From contig NZ_SLAP01000165.1 of NCBI RefSeq assembly GCF_007126775.1, positions 1 to 64,000 of the forward strand: DNA of 64,000 nucleotides, given 5' to 3'. The DNA comes from Cecembia sp. (lineage in GTDB: Bacteria > Bacteroidota > Bacteroidia > Cytophagales > Cyclobacteriaceae). Positions within the stretch are counted from its first letter, which is position 1, and every line of letters begins with the position of its first letter. Below are positions 1 to 7,645 of this stretch, piece after piece. Made by a program: the position numbers and the translations under genes. The notes beneath the pieces are model-generated. The model had not been told where the DNA came from, searched no databases, and saw only the letters and a list, made by a program, of their open reading frames with translations.

Positions 1-24
1 AATTTTCCGAAACTAAAGTTTTGC

Positions 25-32
25 TATATTTG
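25..32 (+). promoter_or_regulatory. Candidate -7 promoter element for the ACBP gene
   Basis: TATATTTG is an exact match to the Bacteroidota -7 consensus TAnnTTTG and lies 18 bases before the ATG at 51. The -33 region would fall at the very edge of the window and shows only a T-run, not a clear TTG. Weak on its own, because this motif is common by chance in A+T-rich DNA. Confidence 0.3.
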
Positions 33-50
33 GAAACTAATAAACGCAAA

Positions 51-323
51 ATGAGTTTACTTATGCATGTAACTACTTTAGAAGAAGCCTTTAACCTGAC
101 AAAAAAATTCACCAGTAAACCTGGGAATGAAGAGCTTTTGAAGCTATACAGTCTTTACAAACAAGCAACAGAAGGAGACAACCAAGATGAGCCTCCAGGA
201 GGTTTTGATTTTGTGGCTGCAGCCAAGTACAATGCATGGTCTAAATTAAAAGGCATGGACAAGCAGGAAGCAGTAGAAAAATATATCTCTCTTGTAAATA
301 ACCTTTCGAAAGCTCACATTTGA
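51..323 (+). CDS. Acyl-CoA-binding protein (ACBP family)
   Basis: A 90-residue protein, the usual length of the ACBP family, which binds long-chain acyl-CoA esters in the cytosol. The family signature is visible: LYSLYKQATEGDN, then KYNAWSKLKG, with the conserved Tyr and Lys residues of the acyl-CoA pocket. The frame opens at a TTG at 21, but that codon lies next to a likely -7 promoter element (25-32), so I take the ATG at 51; an ATG at 63 is also possible. ACBP is mainly a eukaryotic family with scattered bacterial members, several of them in Bacteroidota. It stands alone, with about 250 non-coding bases before the helicase gene. Family assignment is firm; the role in this organism, perhaps buffering acyl-CoA, is inferred. 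Confidence 0.88.
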   Translation: MSLLMHVTTLEEAFNLTKKFTSKPGNEELLKLYSLYKQATEGDNQDEPPGGFDFVAAAKYNAWSKLKGMDKQEAVEKYISLVNNLSKAHI

Positions 324-439
324 TTGGCAGTTGAAGCAAAGCAAATTTGGAAAAACACAAAAATGCGCTTTGCTTCAAAATTTTCCTCCATAAAAAGTAT
401 ATATTTTTCCAGAATATTTTATCAAGCAATAGCATGTCC

Positions 440-470
440 TTGCTTTTATAATTATTTACTCATACCTTTG
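440..470 (+). promoter_or_regulatory. Bacteroidota-type promoter for the DEAD-box helicase
   Basis: TTG at 440-442, then exactly 20 bases, then TACCTTTG at 463-470. This fits the Bacteroidota sigma-A pattern TTG-N19-21-TAnnTTTG. Transcription would start near 476-478, giving an untranslated leader of about 100 bases before the ATG at 577. It is the best two-part promoter match I found in the window. Confidence 0.5.
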
Positions 471-576
471 TACCCGAATTAATTATTAATATTTTTCTAA
501 CCGTGGGTTTCCTTTCTGTCGCTTGACTTGGGTTACTTGTAGGAGTCATGGATTAGAAGAAGTAAGGAAACATTTC

Positions 577-2298
577 ATGGAAAAAGAATTATTATTCTCA
601 GACCTTGGGATTTCGGCTGAAATTCTCAAGGCAGTGGAAGATATGGGCTATACCCATCCTTCTACTATTCAAGCACAATCTATCCCCTACTTATTAGAAG
701 GTAAAGATGTTATTGGACAAGCACAAACCGGTACAGGTAAGACTGCATCTTTTGCTATTCCAATTATTGACATGGTTGATGCTTCATTTAACAAACCTCA
801 AGCCTTGATACTCTGCCCTACAAGGGAACTTGCTGTTCAGGTTGAAGGTGAAATTGTCAAACTATCTAAATACAAAAGAGGGGTATCTTCTACTTGCATT
901 TATGGTGGTGAAGCAATAGACAGGCAGATCAGAAGCCTTAAAAAAGGTGTTCAGATTGTAGTAGGTACTCCTGGAAGGATCATGGATCACATGGACAGGG
1001 GCACATTGAATCTAGACCACGTACGCATTATTGTTCTTGACGAGGCAGATGAAATGTTGGATATGGGGTTCAGGGAAGATATAGAGAATATTCTCAGTGA
1101 TTGTCCTGAGGAGCGTCAGACTGTGTTTTTCTCTGCTACAATGCCTAAGCCTATCATGGACTTGACCAGAAAATTTCAGGATAACCCCGAAATTGTAAGA
1201 GTGCTTAGAAAGGAGTTGACAGTAGAGAATATCTCTCAGGTATACTATGAGGTTAAGCCTGCTTTAAAACTTGAATTGATGTCCAGGTTAATCAACCTCC
1301 ACCAATTTCAATTGAGCGTGGTATTCTGCAACACCAAAAGGGTTACGGATGAGGTTACAGAAGAGCTTGCTGCCAGAGGAATTACTGCTGAAGCCCTTCA
1401 TGGCGACCTTTCCCAGGCACAACGTACCAAAGTCATGAACAAGTTCAGAAAAGGACATGTTTCGGTTTTAGTAGCCACCGATGTTGCTGCAAGAGGCATA
1501 GATGTGGATAATGTTGAGGCTGTTTTCAATTTTGACCTTCCTTTAGATGAGGAAAATTATGTACACAGAATCGGAAGAACAGGCCGTGCTGGAAAGTCTG
1601 GTGCTGCAATCAGTTTTGTGACAGGTAGAAAAGACATGTTCAAAATCAAGGATTTGGAAAAATTCATTAAGACTTCCATCTCCAAAATGGATCCACCTTC
1701 AGTTGCCGACTTGATCGAACTGAAGAAAGAACAATTGATCAAAGATGTCAATAGACATTTGAGCAAAGATGAAGACAATAGCTTTTACGAAGATGCTATT
1801 GGTCAAATGTTGACTGAAGGTCTTAGCATGGAGCAAATTGTTTTAGCACTTACCAAAATTCAATTGGCGGATGCTGTGAAAGAAATGCAAGAGCAGAACT
1901 TCAATTTAGATCTTGGAAGAGACAGAGACAGGGGAGTCAGAAGTGATAGAGGGGAAAGAAGAGGTAGAGAGCGTGGAAGAGAAAGAGATAGAAGCGGAAG
2001 AGGCGAAAGAAGCGAAAGAAGCGAAAGAAGAGGGGGAAGAGAAAAAGGAGTTAGAGAGCCTGGAATGGCTCGATTATTCTTGAATCTTGGTAAAAAAGAT
2101 AGAATCCGACCAAATGATATTGTTGGTGCCATTGCAGGGGAAACCGGTGTACCAGGAAAAAATATAGGCGGAATTGATATTTTTGATAACTTTTCGTTTG
2201 TGGATGTCCCTTCAAAAGATGCTGATCATGTAATCAAAGTGATGAAGAACAATACCATTAAGGGCAAGTCTGTCAATATGGAAATTTCAAAAGGATAA
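577..2298 (+). CDS. deaD: DEAD-box ATP-dependent RNA helicase with DbpA-like RNA-binding domain
   Basis: A 573-residue cytosolic RNA helicase of the DeaD/CsdA type, which unwinds RNA duplexes in ribosome assembly, mRNA turnover and cold adaptation. Motifs in order: Q motif near residue 30, Walker A AQTGTGKT (49-56), PTRELAVQ (81-88), TPGR (131-134), DEAD (155-158), SAT (186-188), then ARGID and HRIGRTGRAG in the second RecA domain. An Arg/Gly/Glu-rich linker (about residues 447-495) leads to a C-terminal DbpA/CsdA RNA-binding domain starting near MARLFLNLGKKD. The frame could begin at a TTG at 523, but those extra 18 residues resemble no helicase N-terminus, while MEKELLFSDLG from 577 does. 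It has its own promoter and terminator, so it is probably monocistronic. Confidence 0.95.
   Translation: MEKELLFSDLGISAEILKAVEDMGYTHPSTIQAQSIPYLLEGKDVIGQAQTGTGKTASFAIPIIDMVDASFNKPQALILCPTRELAVQVEGEIVKLSKYKRGVSSTCIYGGEAIDRQIRSLKKGVQIVVGTPGRIMDHMDRGTLNLDHVRIIVLDEADEMLDMGFREDIENILSDCPEERQTVFFSATMPKPIMDLTRKFQDNPEIVRVLRKELTVENISQVYYEVKPALKLELMSRLINLHQFQLSVVFCNTKRVTDEVTEELAARGITAEALHGDLSQAQRTKVMNKFRKGHVSVLVATDVAARGIDVDNVEAVFNFDLPLDEENYVHRIGRTGRAGKSGAAISFVTGRKDMFKIKDLEKFIKTSISKMDPPSVADLIELKKEQLIKDVNRHLSKDEDNSFYEDAIGQMLTEGLSMEQIVLALTKIQLADAVKEMQEQNFNLDLGRDRDRGVRSDRGERRGRERGRERDRSGRGERSERSERRGGREKGVREPGMARLFLNLGKKDRIRPNDIVGAIAGETGVPGKNIGGIDIFDNFSFVDVPSKDADHVIKVMKNNTIKGKSVNMEISKG
2003..2029 (+). repeat. 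Three perfect 9-base tandem copies in the helicase linker
   Basis: GCGAAAGAA occurs three times head to tail (2003-2011, 2012-2020, 2021-2029) inside the low-complexity linker of the helicase gene. The unit is a multiple of three, so gain or loss of copies would change linker length without shifting the frame. Confidence 0.8.
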
Positions 2299-2341
2299 TT
2301 TGAATAATTGGTTTATATAGTTTATAAAGGTTAGTGTTGTT

Positions 2342-2375
2342 AAAGCGTAGTCCCTGAGGGATTACGCTTTTTTTT
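2342..2375 (+). terminator. Rho-independent terminator after the DEAD-box helicase
   Basis: Stem AAGCGTAGTCCC / GGGATTACGCTT, with one G-T wobble, closes a TGA loop and is followed by a run of T to 2375. It sits about 45 bases after the helicase stop codon. Confidence 0.85.
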
Positions 2376-2447
2376 AAATCCAATATCTGTGTCTTTTCTA
2401 TATATATTGCATATTTTTGAATCTGACAAATAGCATGAAAAAACAGG

Positions 2448-3164
2448 ATGCAGCTTTTCTATCATGAAAATACCCAAGAAGACGTTTTTTACCTAGGTCC
2501 TGATGAATCCAGGCACCTTACCAAAGTGCTCAGGAAAACGCTTGGAGATCAGGTCCGGTTTACCGATGGCAGGGGATGCCTTTTTACCGGCACCATCATT
2601 CAGGCCAGTCCAGCAAAAACTAAAATTCAGATAAATAAAAGGCATTTCATTCCTCAAGAAGATTTTTATATCCATTTGGCAATCAGCCCAACCAAAAATT
2701 CGGACCGAATGGAGTGGATGGTGGAAAAAATTACAGAAATCGGAGTCCATGAAATTACGTTCATGGTTTCAGAACATTCTGAAAGGCCACATCTGAAAAT
2801 GGACCGTATAGAAAAGAAAGTAATAGCTGCCTGCAAACAAAGTTTAAAAACCCACTTTCCAAAATTGAATCCCATCAGGCCCATGCAGGAATTGGTACAG
2901 GATAAAACTTTCGACGATTACCAGAGGTTTATAGCCTATGTAGATGAAGACAACAGCAGGCACTTATTTGAAAAGGCCTCAAAAGACCGAGCATACATTA
3001 TATTGATAGGTCCTGAAGGTGATTTCTCTGAACAAGAACTTCAAATGGCATTTGACCAACACTTTCTTCCCTGTTCTTTAGCAAAAAGCAGACTCAGAAG
3101 TGAAACAGCAGGTATTGCAGCAGTGCATACTTTACAATTGATCAACAATCTGAAAAATTTATGA
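2448..3164 (+). CDS. rsmE: 16S rRNA (uracil(1498)-N(3))-methyltransferase
   Basis: A 238-residue RsmE, of the SPOUT superfamily, which methylates N3 of U1498 in 16S rRNA using S-adenosylmethionine. The N-terminal PUA-like part carries DESRHLTKVLRKTLGD. The C-terminal knot region carries LIGPEGDFSEQEL and SRLRSETAGIAA, the cofactor-binding loops of the family. Length is normal. TATTTTTG at 2412-2419 matches the -7 promoter consensus, although no good TTG precedes it. The stop codon overlaps the next start (ATGA, 3161-3164), so the downstream cytochrome gene is probably translationally coupled. The two functions have no obvious link. Confidence 0.95.
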   Translation: MQLFYHENTQEDVFYLGPDESRHLTKVLRKTLGDQVRFTDGRGCLFTGTIIQASPAKTKIQINKRHFIPQEDFYIHLAISPTKNSDRMEWMVEKITEIGVHEITFMVSEHSERPHLKMDRIEKKVIAACKQSLKTHFPKLNPIRPMQELVQDKTFDDYQRFIAYVDEDNSRHLFEKASKDRAYIILIGPEGDFSEQELQMAFDQHFLPCSLAKSRLRSETAGIAAVHTLQLINNLKNL

Positions 3165-3652
3165 AAAAATTAATGTTTACTATCGGTATAGCCCTTGCAA
3201 TAGGTTCATGTCAATCTACAACCGAAGAAAAGTCTACAGCCGTGGGTTTAGATGGCTGGCTTGAGGGCACTAGCGAGGAAAAATTTGAAGAAGTGGCACA
3301 CCAATTGGGAGGCTACAGTAGGACTATGGTAGAGGTAGGGTACCGCTATTCAGAACTTTACTGGGCTGCTATGGATGAAAACTGGGGTTATGCTGATCAC
3401 CAAATAGAACACATCATTGAGGCAATGGAAGATGGACTCAAAAGAAGGCCTGTAAGGGCAGCCTCGGCTGAAGATTTTATGAATGAAACACTTCCTTATA
3501 TGGAATCCTTGTTGGAAAAAGAAGATAAAGAGGAATTCTTGAAAGGCTTTCAAATATTTACCTCTGCCTGTAACGCATGTCACGCAAAAGAGGGGGAATC
3601 TGCTATCATGATACAGCTTCCACTCAACAGGACATCCCCTGTCAGGTTTTAA
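3161..3652 (+). CDS. Lipoprotein with a single c-type haem site
   Basis: A 163-residue exported protein. MKKLMFTIGIALAIGSC is a lipoprotein signal peptide with the lipid-carrying Cys at residue 17. Near the C-terminus CNACH (137-141) is a covalent haem-c attachment motif; Met150 could be the distal iron ligand. The middle is helical and charged and gives no strong family match by eye. It resembles the small cytochrome-c lipoproteins often annotated in Bacteroidota. The start overlaps the rsmE stop by four bases. It would be anchored to a membrane facing the periplasm, possibly in electron transfer, but the partner is not evident. Cytochrome assignment is good; its role is unknown. Confidence 0.75.
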   Translation: MKKLMFTIGIALAIGSCQSTTEEKSTAVGLDGWLEGTSEEKFEEVAHQLGGYSRTMVEVGYRYSELYWAAMDENWGYADHQIEHIIEAMEDGLKRRPVRAASAEDFMNETLPYMESLLEKEDKEEFLKGFQIFTSACNACHAKEGESAIMIQLPLNRTSPVRF

Positions 3653-3764
3653 TACGGCCATTAACCTAGCAATTCGTAAAAATTATTGTTTAGCTGCCTT
3701 TTGATCAAACATCCACTTCCTTCCTTTAAGGATATATCGAAACAAATTTCCGGAGCATCACAAA

Positions 3765-4910
3765 ATGGATTCTGAAGAAAAAACAGAGACGGTAGAAATA
3801 AACAGTTCAAAAAATAATCAAGAACTTACTATTCTCCTTAGAACAGATGAAGATGATCACAGACCTGTCTATCTTTCCGGTAATTTTAATAACTGGGAGA
3901 CACAGGACCGGCGATTTATGCTTCATCGCATTAAGGAAGGAGAATACCAATATACCTTCCCTGCTAATTTTGATTTTCCGGACACCTTGGCTTATAAATT
4001 CACAAAAGGAGACTGGTCTGAAGTGGAGATAGACCGATATGGAAACAAAACCTCGAATAGACTTTGTATTAAAAGGTCAGGTATCCAAGAAGAACATGTC
4101 CCCAAATGGAGAAAGAACTGGTTACCCTACAGGCCCAGTCAACTTCCGCAAGTACATCTGATATCCGAAGAATTTGAAATCCCTCAACTGAACAAAAAAA
4201 GAAAAATTTGGGCTTTACTCCCCTATGATTACGAGACTTCAGAGGAACATTACCCAGTTTTATATTTACAGGACGCTCAGAATCTCTTCAATGAAAATGC
4301 TCCCTTCGGTAATTGGCAAATTGATAAAAAATTGGCCGTAATGTCAGACTATGGTATTGGAAAAATCATCATTATTGCCATTGAACACGCAGAAAAAGAA
4401 AGACTTTTGGAATACAATGTTGGGAAAACCTTACTCGGAGAAGGGCAAGGAAAAAAATACATCCGATTTGTAACCGACACACTCAAACCTTTTATTGATA
4501 AAAATTTCAGAACCAAACCTGAACGGGAATTTACTGGGATCGGAGGAAGCTCTATGGGGGGCTTGGTCAGTATTTTTAGCGGGCTGATGTATCCCGAAGT
4601 ATATGGAAAGCTCATGATTTTTTCTCCTTCTCTCTGGGTTATTCCGAAAATAAAATTTTCATTTTTAGATATTTTTGCTCCTATGGAAACCAAAATTTAT
4701 CTGTATGCAGGTGGTGATGAAAGTGAAACCATGATCAAACATGTCAAAAAATTCAAAAAAAGATTATTGAAAAAAGAACCGGTAAAAGAAAAAATAAAGG
4801 TAAATCTGAGCATTAATATGGAAGGAAAACACAGTGAGACTTACTGGAGTGATGAATTCCCAAAAGCAATTGAATGGCTGTTCTTTAGTGATAGGGAAGG
4901 AACTATATAG
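3765..4910 (+). CDS. Esterase-family alpha/beta hydrolase with N-terminal glycogen-binding-like domain
   Basis: A 381-residue protein with no evident signal peptide. Residues about 20-105 look like an early-set/CBM48-type domain: VYLSGNFNNW and YQYTFPANF are typical of AMPK-beta and isoamylase N domains. Residues about 135-375 form a putative esterase domain (PF00756, Esterase D/Fes-like): VLYLQDAQNLF, then GIGGSSMGG, where Ser263 is the likely nucleophile (GxSxG), a later GGDES acid region, and GKHSE with a candidate catalytic His. Relatives act on siderophore esters, feruloyl esters or acyl carbohydrates; the N-domain suggests a carbohydrate-linked substrate. Probably monocistronic, ending at a bidirectional terminator. 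Confidence 0.8.
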   Translation: MDSEEKTETVEINSSKNNQELTILLRTDEDDHRPVYLSGNFNNWETQDRRFMLHRIKEGEYQYTFPANFDFPDTLAYKFTKGDWSEVEIDRYGNKTSNRLCIKRSGIQEEHVPKWRKNWLPYRPSQLPQVHLISEEFEIPQLNKKRKIWALLPYDYETSEEHYPVLYLQDAQNLFNENAPFGNWQIDKKLAVMSDYGIGKIIIIAIEHAEKERLLEYNVGKTLLGEGQGKKYIRFVTDTLKPFIDKNFRTKPEREFTGIGGSSMGGLVSIFSGLMYPEVYGKLMIFSPSLWVIPKIKFSFLDIFAPMETKIYLYAGGDESETMIKHVKKFKKRLLKKEPVKEKIKVNLSINMEGKHSETYWSDEFPKAIEWLFFSDREGTI

Positions 4911-4927
4911 GAGTAAAGATATAACAT

Positions 4928-4967
4928 AAAAAAACCCACTGGGATATCAGTGGGTTTTTATTTTTTT
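4928..4967. terminator. Bidirectional terminator between the esterase gene and ahcY
   Basis: AAACCCACTG and CAGTGGGTTT form a perfect stem around a short loop, with A-runs on the left and T-runs on the right. It can serve the plus-strand esterase gene and the minus-strand ahcY, which converge here. Confidence 0.85.
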
Positions 4968-4979
4968 GCCAAAAGAGGA

Positions 4980-6299
4980 TCAGTACCTGTAATATTCTGG
5001 TTTAAATGGCCCTTCAACCGTTACACCAATATATTCAGCCTGATCTTTTGTAAGACTATCTAGCTCCACGCCCAACTTAGACAAATGGAATGCTGCTACT
5101 TTTTCATCTAAATGCTTGGGCAATACATATACTCCCGCCTCATATTTATCAATATTGGTCCAAAGTTCAATTTGAGCCAATGTCTGATTTGAAAAAGAGT
5201 TGGACATTACAAAAGATGGGTGTCCAGTAGCACAGCCCAAATTCACAAGTCTACCCTCTGCAAGAACAATGATTTGCTTGTCCTCTATAGTATATAAATC
5301 CACTTGGGGCTTTATGACATCTTTTGTTTGGCCATAATTTTTATTGAGCCAAGCCATATCTATCTCATTGTCAAAGTGGCCTATATTACAAACAATAGCT
5401 TTATCCTTCATTGCCCTAAAGTGTGCTTCAGAAATGATGTCTTTGTTCCCTGTAGCGGTGACTACAATATCAGCTTCTTTTACAGCATCTACCATTCTCT
5501 TAACCGCAAACCCGTCCATTGCTGCCTGAAGGGCGCAAATTGGATCTATTTCGGTTACAATTACCCTTGCACCAGCACCTCTTAACGAAGCTGCAGATCC
5601 CTTACCTACATCTCCATATCCTGCAACAACCGCTACTTTCCCTGCCATCATTACATCAGTTGCTCTTCTAATGGCATCTACCAAAGACTCCTTGCAGCCA
5701 TATTTATTATCAAATTTTGACTTGGTAACTGAATCATTGACGTTGATTGCAGGCATGGGTAGGGTACCTTTTTTCATGCGCTCATACAACCTGTGTACAC
5801 CCGTGGTAGTTTCTTCTGAAAGGCCTTTGATACCTGCCACAAGCTCTGGATAATTATCCAAAACCATATTGGTAAGGTCTCCCCCATCATCCAAAATCAT
5901 ATTTAAAGGTTTTCTTTCTTTACCAAAGAAAAGTGTCTGCTCAATACACCAATCAAATTCTTCTGCAGTCATTCCTTTCCATGCATAAACAGAAATTCCC
6001 GCTGCTGCAATGGCTGCTGCTGCATGGTCTTGGGTAGAGAAGATATTGCACGAAGACCAGGTAACTTCAGCACCTAAAGCTGTCAATGTTTCTATCAAAA
6101 CGGCAGTCTGAATGGTCATGTGAAGACAACCAGCTATCCTTGCCCCTTTCAAGGGCTGTGACGGCCCATATTCTTCTCTAATGGCCATCAAACCAGGCAT
6201 TTCGGCCTCCGCTAATTTTATTTCTTTTCTTCCCCACTCTGCCAGGGAGATGTCTTTCACCTTGTATTGGATGAATTTGTCAGATTTAATTTCAGACAT
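4980..6299 (-). CDS. ahcY: Adenosylhomocysteinase
   Basis: A 439-residue S-adenosylhomocysteine hydrolase, which reversibly splits SAH into adenosine and homocysteine and so keeps methylation reactions running. NAD-binding [10 protein letters not shown] is present, as are the substrate-site region around [12 protein letters not shown] and the C-terminal KPEYYRY tail, whose Lys and Tyr contact NAD of the partner subunit. Length and ends are those of the bacterial family. The minus-strand birA gene lies upstream with an 82-base gap that holds its own likely promoter, so co-transcription is possible but not needed. Confidence 0.97.
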   Translation of the reverse strand: MSEIKSDKFIQYKVKDISLAEWGRKEIKLAEAEMPGLMAIREEYGPSQPLKGARIAGCLHMTIQTAVLIETLTALGAEVTWSSCNIFSTQDHAAAAIAAAGISVYAWKGMTAEEFDWCIEQTLFFGKERKPLNMILDDGGDLTNMVLDNYPELVAGIKGLSEETTTGVHRLYERMKKGTLPMPAINVNDSVTKSKFDNKYGCKESLVDAIRRATDVMMAGKVAVVAGYGDVGKGSAASLRGAGARVIVTEIDPICALQAAMDGFAVKRMVDAVKEADIVVTATGNKDIISEAHFRAMKDKAIVCNIGHFDNEIDMAWLNKNYGQTKDVIKPQVDLYTIEDKQIIVLAEGRLVNLGCATGHPSFVMSNSFSNQTLAQIELWTNIDKYEAGVYVLPKHLDEKVAAFHLSKLGVELDSLTKDQAEYIGVTVEGPFKPEYYRY

Positions 6300-6341
6300 A
6301 TTATTAAGTAATTAATGAATTGATTTTCAATTTAGAAGATG

Positions 6342-6349
6342 CAAATTTA
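6342..6349 (-). promoter_or_regulatory. Candidate -7 promoter element for ahcY
   Basis: On the minus strand TAAATTTG matches TAnnTTTG exactly, 43 bases before the ahcY ATG. The -33 position shows TTTT rather than TTG. Plausible but modest. Confidence 0.3.
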
Positions 6350-6381
6350 GGCTTTTTGGAGCACAATATAAAATGACAGAC

Positions 6382-7137
6382 TCACAGGTATCTAACCTCT
6401 TTAAAGGCATAATGGTTGAGTGATCCGTCTGTTTTTTCAATAATCAGTCTTCCATCCGACCCAATACCAACTATTTTACCTTTAAATGGCCTTTCATCAA
6501 AATAATCTGCCTCTTTTCCAAACCTGTACAATTGGCTTAAATAAAGCGCTCTCAAAACATTCTTTTGCCCTTTTTTTAATAAAAGATAGTTTTTTTCAAT
6601 TTTTTGGACCAAAATTTCGAATATTTCAGCTTTATCCCATTCCTTTCCTGTAAGATCCATAAAGGAAGTTGAAAAGGGTAAATCACTCATTTTTTGGTTG
6701 ATATTCAACCCAATCCCAATAATTGAATATTCAATTCCTTTCTGATTGATGATATTTTCAATTAAAATCCCTCCCAATTTCCCATAAACCTCATGAAGAA
6801 CATCATTTGGCCATTTTACTCTGACGCCTGAAAAATAGTCCGATAGGGTTTCAACAACAGCGAGAGCAATTGCTATACTCAATTCAAATTGCTCAGAAGG
6901 TTTCAAAAAATAAGGCTTTAGTACAAGTGAAAAGGTTAAATTTTTATAAGGCACTGACCACCATATATTTCCCCGCTGCCCTTTCCCTCTTGTTTGGACC
7001 TCCGTGATCACGATACTGCCTTCTGTCAATTCTCCATTTTTAATTTTTTCCATTGCCATATCATTAGTAGAGTGACACTCTGTCAGGAAATGGATATCTT
7101 TTCCAAGAAAAACCGTATTGGCAAGGATTTTATACAT
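6382..7137 (-). CDS. birA: Biotin--[acetyl-CoA-carboxylase] ligase
   Basis: A 251-residue biotin protein ligase that makes biotinyl-AMP and transfers biotin to the carrier domain of acetyl-CoA carboxylase. Visible motifs are STNDMA near the N-terminus, TRGKGQRGN (the biotinyl-5'-AMP loop), VKWPNDV with the catalytic Lys, KLGGILIE and GIGLNIN. There is no N-terminal helix-turn-helix, so this is a class I enzyme without repressor function. The frame extends to a TTG at 7164, but the ATG at 7137 (MYKILANTV) is the better start. It diverges from rsfS and shares its strand with ahcY. Confidence 0.93.
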   Translation of the reverse strand: MYKILANTVFLGKDIHFLTECHSTNDMAMEKIKNGELTEGSIVITEVQTRGKGQRGNIWWSVPYKNLTFSLVLKPYFLKPSEQFELSIAIALAVVETLSDYFSGVRVKWPNDVLHEVYGKLGGILIENIINQKGIEYSIIGIGLNINQKMSDLPFSTSFMDLTGKEWDKAEIFEILVQKIEKNYLLLKKGQKNVLRALYLSQLYRFGKEADYFDERPFKGKIVGIGSDGRLIIEKTDGSLNHYAFKEVRYL

Positions 7138-7230
7138 TCTTTTATTAGTTAATTTGTAAGGCAATCAAGATATTTAGTTTCCATTTGCCGGAAGAGTTAT
7201 AACCTAAAAACAAAATTAGCACAATTAAGT

Positions 7231-7581
7231 ATGACAGCAGAAGAGCTGAGTAAAGTTATCATTAAAGGAATGGAAGAAAAAAAAGCTTCCGATATTGTTG
7301 TAATGGATCTAAGAGGTGTAAAAAACGCCTTCACAGATTTTTTCGTCATATGTTCCGGTAATTCAGACACACAAATAGAAGCCATATCCGACGCTGTTGA
7401 AGAAGAGGTGATCAAATCCAGCAAAGAAAAGCCTTTTCGAAGTGAGGGTAAAAATAATAAACAATGGATTCTTATGGATTATGTAAATGTAGTCGCACAT
7501 ATCTTTTTAAAGGAAAGGCGAACATTTTATGGTCTTGAGGAATTATGGGGAGATGCTAAAATTACTAAAATTGAATCCTGA
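7231..7581 (+). CDS. rsfS: Ribosomal silencing factor RsfS
   Basis: A 116-residue member of the RsfS/Iojap family, which binds ribosomal protein uL14 and blocks joining of the subunits when nutrients are scarce. The family core is clear: DIVVMDLRGV, FTDFFVICSGNSDTQ, SEGKNNKQWILMDY and VVAHIFLKERRTFYGLEELW. Length is normal. It heads the plus-strand run rsfS-ftsH. TTG-N18-TAGTTTC upstream (about 7156-7183) could be its promoter, although it deviates from consensus at one base. Confidence 0.95.
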   Translation: MTAEELSKVIIKGMEEKKASDIVVMDLRGVKNAFTDFFVICSGNSDTQIEAISDAVEEEVIKSSKEKPFRSEGKNNKQWILMDYVNVVAHIFLKERRTFYGLEELWGDAKITKIES

Positions 7582-7598
7582 AAGTTTTGAACTTTCAA
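7580..7598. repeat. Inverted repeat just after rsfS
   Basis: TGAAAGTT-TTG-AACTTTCA is a perfect 8-base inverted repeat that begins at the rsfS stop codon and lies 48 bases before ftsH. No T-run follows, so it is not a standard terminator. It could be an mRNA-stabilising hairpin or an operator. Confidence 0.5.
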
Positions 7599-7645
7599 GC
7601 ATCAAAAACGTTTTAAATGAGTTCAAGTCACTATAGTATATAAGA

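Noticed and set aside
1860-2132. Ninety-residue minus-strand frame rich in Leu, Ser and Pro
   Set aside because: It is the antisense of the Arg/Gly/Glu-rich linker of the helicase; the low-complexity composition is explained by that.
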